Source of the DNA: Gnetum montanum
Lineage: Eukaryota > Streptophyta > Gnetopsida > Gnetales > Gnetaceae
Length of the DNA stretch: 64,000 nt
Assembly (NCBI GenBank): GCA_015680685.1
Contig: MNCI01008287.1
Span: 124,474 to 188,473 of the forward strand
Reading direction: 5' to 3'
Below are positions 59,765 to 64,000 of this stretch, piece after piece. A program made the position numbers and the translations under genes. The notes below the pieces were generated by a model that made no database searches, was not told the origin of the DNA, and saw nothing but the letters and a program-made list of their open reading frames with translations. Numbering within the stretch: position 1 is the first letter of the stretch; the number at the start of each line of letters is the position of its first letter.

Positions 59765-60787
59765 TGATGAGCGGCGAGGTACCCCTATGGCCAACCATAC
59801 AAATCACAAGCGTTCACGCACGATCTGGTCAAATTCCACAAACTTTATCGTTTCTAGTGCACTAGCCCTTTAGAAAGTGAATCTAGCCTTAAGGTCAATC
59901 GTTGTCCTTCCAATTACACTTGTGATGTATGTTGGTATGGTTAAGTGTAACTGAGGCATCTGATTTTTATCATTTTTTATTTTATATTTTGGTTCTCAAA
60001 ATGTAGATAAAAGGAGTTTAATTAACTAATATAAATTAACTAATTAACTAATCATTTAACTAACCCTAACATAAGTATCCGTTCCCACTTTTCATACATG
60101 TCTTGAACCCACGTATCCACTACTGGGTGACCAAACGCTATGCTATTGGGCATACCAAGTGATAACATTGTTGGGATTACCAAGCAAATACGTGTTACGC
60201 TCAAAGCGTTCATACTTATGTGTGTAATCTATCTCTCTTAATTGTCTCATTAACATAATAACTAGAAAATATTTGATAACTAATTGAAAACATTTAATAA
60301 ATAATTGAAAATATTAAATGCATAAATAAAATAGGTATTCTATCCAAAGTGCTGCAAGGTTTATCAAAAAGCTCATCTTTATTACTGCCCACACTATCGT
60401 GCTTAGGTACAACAATGCTCGAATAAAGATTAGTACACTCAATGACTCCTATTGTGGGCACTTATGGAAAAAATTCTAACTTTTGAATGGAAAAAATGCA
60501 AGAGCTTTGCTACTACTCAAATCTGGACTCCCCATAAATGCGGCTAGTATGCATGTATTTATAGGCAATGGATAGACATTGTGTCGACGAGGCCTCGTCG
60601 ATGCAGGTTGAGATGCATTGATGGGGCCTCATGGATGAGGCCTTGTTGACGTGGTTGATTGCATCAAAGAGGCCTTATTGATGCAAGTTGAGATGTGTTG
60701 ATAGGGCCTTGTGGATAAGGCCTTGTTGATGCGATCGACTGCATCGACAAGGCCTCGTCGATGTAGCCAACCAATGACGACTCATCA
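59765..60787 (-). mobile_element. 5' LTR of element C
   Basis: 1023 bp in plus view from TGATGAGCGGCGAGG to GACGACTCATCA. TATA box on the minus strand at 60563-60556. U3 (60564-60787) holds two full 80-bp units and a partial third. Confidence 0.92.
60585..60775 (-). repeat. U3 80-bp repeats with GAGGCCTC palindromes
   Basis: Each 80-bp unit is made of a 34-bp and a 46-bp half, both carrying RAGGCCTYRTYGATG-type self-complementary sequence around a central GGCC. 2.3 units here, 1.3 in the partner LTR at about 53170-53280. Confidence 0.88.
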
Positions 60788-60792
60788 CCCAT

Positions 60793-61736
60793 GAAGAGAA
60801 ATGAATCAAAGGAGAATCCAAGAATAAAAATAAAATTTGGAAGTGGTGCTTATCAATTCTTCAAATATGGATGTATAAAGGAATCTTTGGAAGATGAACA
60901 TGATTTGAAGAAGATGTTTCCATCAATTCAGCATGCAATTCCATTAGCCATTGCATATTTTTCTTACTTTGAATATTAGTAGATAAATCAAATTCTAGAA
61001 TTTAGGAATAGATGATGTTGATGGATAGTACTCATTAAGAACCACAGTTTACTAATTACTCTGCTATGATTAATGAGGATGGGTTAACATCATTCTTCAT
61101 TAAGACCATAGATTATATTTGGAATGATGATCTATTCTTCCAAGTTACCAAATTACTAGAGTTAATTTTTAAAGAAGAAGTTGATAAGAATCAAGATCAA
61201 GCTTTGCCATCTAGAATAAGACCTTCTAATGATATACCACTTATGGCAGAATTACAATTATTTCCATCAATTCATAAGGTTGATCAAGATTAGGAAGTAT
61301 CCCACCCTTACTTTTCTTGATGATCTTATTATTTTATTCATTGTTTAATTTATATTTTAATTAGATAAGTAAAATATCTATGATAACAAAAATTGGGAAT
61401 AAAGAATTTGCCTTGCCTTCACTTGGGTAACCAGATCCAAGTTGCACTTTGTGTGACCTTGGTTAGGATTGGTGATTGGTGGTTGATGAATCTTTAATTT
61501 ACCTTTTGTCATCATCTTAGAAAACGAAGTAAGTATCAAGAAAGTAATATTTAATTTTCCATATAATTCTTCTCACATATATCTTATTTGTAGAATAAGT
61601 AAGAAACAACTTCAAGTTCAAAGGAGAAATTAAATTCTTCGAGCATAGGATCATAGAAGAAGTACTGGATCTAAAAAAAGACAAGGAATGTGGACTCATT
61701 CGAGGACAAACAAAACCTAAGGGGGGTATATTATCA
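60793..61736 (+). other. Right interior of element D
   Basis: Short plus frames (60791-60979; 61066-61293) read KRNESKENPRIKIKFGSGAY and TIDYIWNDDLFFQVTKLLEL; they show no known retroelement domain. The segment 61600-61720 resembles a polyprotein tail ending in a Lys/Gly-rich stretch, followed by the polypurine tract AAGGGGGGTATA next to the LTR. Confidence 0.4.
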
Positions 61737-62303
61737 TGTCCCCATTTCCAAATAATGTTGTTGCATAACAAAGATGGTGTCTCTTCATAATAAGTGTTAT
61801 TGTTATCATAACAAGACCTGAAAGGGCAGTTGTAATTAAGACCTGAAAGGGCATGTTATAATAATAGACGTGTCTCTTAAGGTAATCTTTGGGGGTTTAA
61901 CTTAAGGCATTTATACCTAGGGTTAGAGGTTGTGTCAACATGGAGTGGCAGAGCTGGTACAAGCAAGTCACAGGAGCTAGGTGAAGTGGGATAAGAAGTG
62001 GACTAGCCATCTCTTCTGGTCAAGTTATAGGTCTAATCATGGTCGTAGTGCTGGATTGCCTCTAAGGGATGGATGCCTAAGGATGAAAACACCAAGGAAC
62101 ACTCTCAAAGCATAATCCAGATATGCTATTCCATATCAATAAAGCATTCTTTTCTTTCTCTTTTTGCATTTTTCCTATTACTTCCTTTTTACATAATGTT
62201 GAATATCACATATATTTCGCATTTGATATATTTTCTTTGTACGCATAATGTCAAATATATTGTATATTTGGTATTTTTCATGACATCTGGGGATAGGATG
62301 TCA
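61737..62303 (+). mobile_element. 3' LTR of element D
   Basis: TGTCCCCATTTCC to GGATAGGATGTCA, 567 bp, preceded by a G-rich polypurine tract. Same blocks as 48118-48676, for example GCATAACAAAGATGGTGTCT and TTCTTTTCTTTCTCTTTTTG. It has a local duplication of GACCTGAAAGGGCA (61818 and 61841) absent from the left LTR. Confidence 0.75.
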
Positions 62304-64000
62304 TACTCTGCATGTTCCTTTTTAGTAAGTTTATATGCAAATCCTTTAACTTAACAAAATGCCCTTTACCATTGAAGTTTAGGTGGCTTTTATAAAAGCT
62401 ATTTCTTACCTCAGTGCTAAGATTCTTGATATTGAAATTTTAGGTTACCAGTTCAATTAAATTTTTTGGGAGAGTTTACTTGCTTAGTGGTAAAATATGC
62501 CTTGTAATAACAACGCCTCTAACATTCAATTCTAATTTCATCAATGTGATTTTAAATTAGACCAATTTCATGTTTATTTAGGATTAAAAAACTATCTCAA
62601 TGGATTTCATCTTCGTTCAACTAAAAAAAAAAAAACAATGGTTTACCTCAAGCATTAAATACTTGAAAAACACTTTTACTTTGAACATTTTCAAAGAAGG
62701 GAAGCCTAAAAAGATTTTTAAGAAATTTCATTTTAAACATTTTTTGAAAGGCGATGCCTTTCTCAAGTAAATAGTTTTCTGAATTAAATAATTTGTCAAG
62801 AATTTGTCAATGACAACATGATCCACCCATGACCCATGTGACACCCAAGCATCATATGACATGTAAAAGGCTAGGAAAGAGTGAATGCCAACTCATAACA
62901 TGAAGAAACCAGTGAATGCTAACTTGTAACATGAAGAAACCACATGTATAAATCTCCATGAAGAAAATGAAATTGATAGCCTTGAGAGTTTACCTAGATT
63001 TGATAGGGGCTTGGGACTTGCTTTCAGTTTCTTACTTTGCTATGCCTTCCAATATGTAGTTATCTTCCTTGTTACATTAATGTGATTTTTAATCTAATTT
63101 GCATTTGTGTTTCAAGGCTTAACAAGTGGTGTCAAAGCTTTGGTAGGAGTAGATCCATGTTGTTAGATTTGAAGTTGATCAGTGTTATGCTATGTTTTGT
63201 AGCTATTGTGTTTGATAACTCACCTTGTATGCTTCTCATTTATTGTTATTATTGAGAAGTAGAAGCAACATTCAAATTTGTATTTGGCAACAACAGGATT
63301 TACTTATTGGCTGGCTTTGCCAATAAGCAAAGTGAAAGTGGCAAGCATTGGTAGTTAATAGTAATAGGGTTGAAAAAAGATAGTGGAAGTGAAATAGGAT
63401 TAAGATTTCAATGTAGAAGGAGTCATAGATATAACAATGGAAAGTGGTGTAATCCTAGCATGATCATGGCATCCCTTATGGCATGTACAAGTTCTGTTGC
63501 TTAGCATATTTAAACAAGCTACTTTCTCAAACATTCTTGGGAAGGAAGTCAATAATAACACCTACAAAGATGTATTTGGCAAGATCAATGTGCTAAGCAG
63601 CATCTACGATAAAATGATGAATCAAAGTCTAGAGGCATTTTTGGTACAAGTGAACACCATCAAAGATGAAATGGAGGAGCCATGGCATACACTGGACTGA
63701 ATCCATGACACACATAAGGAAGGAAAGGTTGTGGCTTGCATAGTAAGCGTTAATGGTGCTTTGCCATGCATGGATTTGAGGTGTAGGCCATTCTACCAAT
63801 GTGAAGGATCTACAATGAATTTATCAGAGATTAGATACTATAATGAATTCATCAAAGCTAGTGTGGATATCACAATGATAGAAAAGTGTTCAAGGCTCAA
63901 ACCATATGCTGATCCATATTTGCTATGTAGCATATGGATGGTAGATGCGAGTATGCATGGTATATAAACATGGCCATACATAGTGTATGTGGTGCAAAAA
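62304..64000. other. Right edge: possible start of another retroelement
   Basis: No confirmed gene. TGGTGTCAAAGCTTTGG at 63127 resembles a decayed Met-type primer site, with CTTAACA just before it as a possible LTR end. A 67-codon plus frame at 63497-63700 (KINVLSSIYDKMMNQSLEAF) is gag-like in style only. 62304-63000 is AT-rich with nothing recognisable. Confidence 0.35.

Larger units (their letters stand above)
52350..60787 (-). mobile_element. Ty3/gypsy element C, deletion derivative, TSD cccat
   Basis: Both LTRs and a perfect 5-bp duplication cccat (52345-52349 and 60788-60792) are present, so the whole 8.4-kb element is here. Order on the minus strand is LTR, primer site, gag, protease fused to integrase tail, 3' region, coiled-coil frame, polypurine tract, LTR. 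RT, RNase H and most of integrase are absent. By eye the LTRs differ at roughly one base in ten, so the insertion is old. Confidence 0.92.
48118..62303 (+). mobile_element. Old LTR element D split by nested insertions (inferred)
   Basis: A left LTR with primer site and a right LTR preceded by a polypurine tract, in the same orientation, bracket the solo LTR 48835-49879 and element C. No pol domain is recognisable in the remaining interior (48677-48834, 49880-52349, 60793-61736), so D may be non-autonomous. Flanking pentamers (tatca and tactc) do not match, so two separate insertions cannot be excluded. Confidence 0.5.

Noticed and set aside
1-64000. tRNA, rRNA or CRISPR features
   Set aside because: Only tRNA-like box pairs of SINE type were seen; no full cloverleaf, rRNA block or spacer-repeat array is present.

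Overview
The window is nuclear DNA of a land plant, most likely a seed plant with a large genome. Nested, heavily decayed LTR retrotransposons fill it, and one host gene has introns of 5.5 to 8.9 kb that are themselves loaded with transposons. Introns this long with old, mutated repeats fit a gymnosperm best, but that is inference; a large-genome angiosperm is not excluded. Nothing prokaryotic, no rRNA and no CRISPR was seen.

Host gene (22738-46980, minus strand). Seven exons splice into an intact 813-residue reading frame for an EF-hand mitochondrial-carrier-family protein. It matches the Arabidopsis S-adenosylmethionine-transporter-like protein SAMTL (At2g35800) in domain order and length. 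An N-terminal region of unknown function is followed by a canonical EF-hand, a degenerate EF-hand and three carrier repeats. All exon phases agree, and intron 3 uses a GC donor. This is the only intact protein-coding gene I can support.

Left block (1-19300). Element A (Ty3/gypsy, plus) runs from 4073 to its 3' LTR at 11403-12338. Its 5' part is cut by element F (gypsy, minus), whose 2.2-kb 5' LTR lies at 1825-4072 and whose gag runs off the left edge. Element A abuts the integrase end of element B (same family as A, minus), whose 5' LTR is 18469-19300. The simplest reading is F inside A inside B, with the missing halves beyond position 1.

Middle (19301-48117). The 3' flank of the host gene holds diverged repeats and LINE debris. 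The introns carry L1-like and RTE-like LINE fragments, copia fragments, a coiled-coil coding remnant and a TSD-flanked, internally deleted copia element E (37139-41633). A 502-base assembly gap falls in the 5' LTR of E.

Right block (48118-62303). Two similar LTRs in the same orientation (48118-48676 with a primer site, 61737-62303 with a polypurine tract) probably bound one old element D. Inside D sit a solo LTR of the A/B/C family (48835-49879) and element C (52350-60787, minus, TSD cccat). C is a deletion derivative with protease fused in frame to the integrase tail. Downstream of pol it carries a sense-strand coiled-coil reading frame of about 500 codons. The last 1.7 kb starts another retroelement-like segment.

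The most unusual points are the coiled-coil cargo frame of element C, the clean protease-integrase fusion, and the fact that LTRs of one family share R/U5 but carry completely different, self-complementary tandem repeats upstream of the TATA box.
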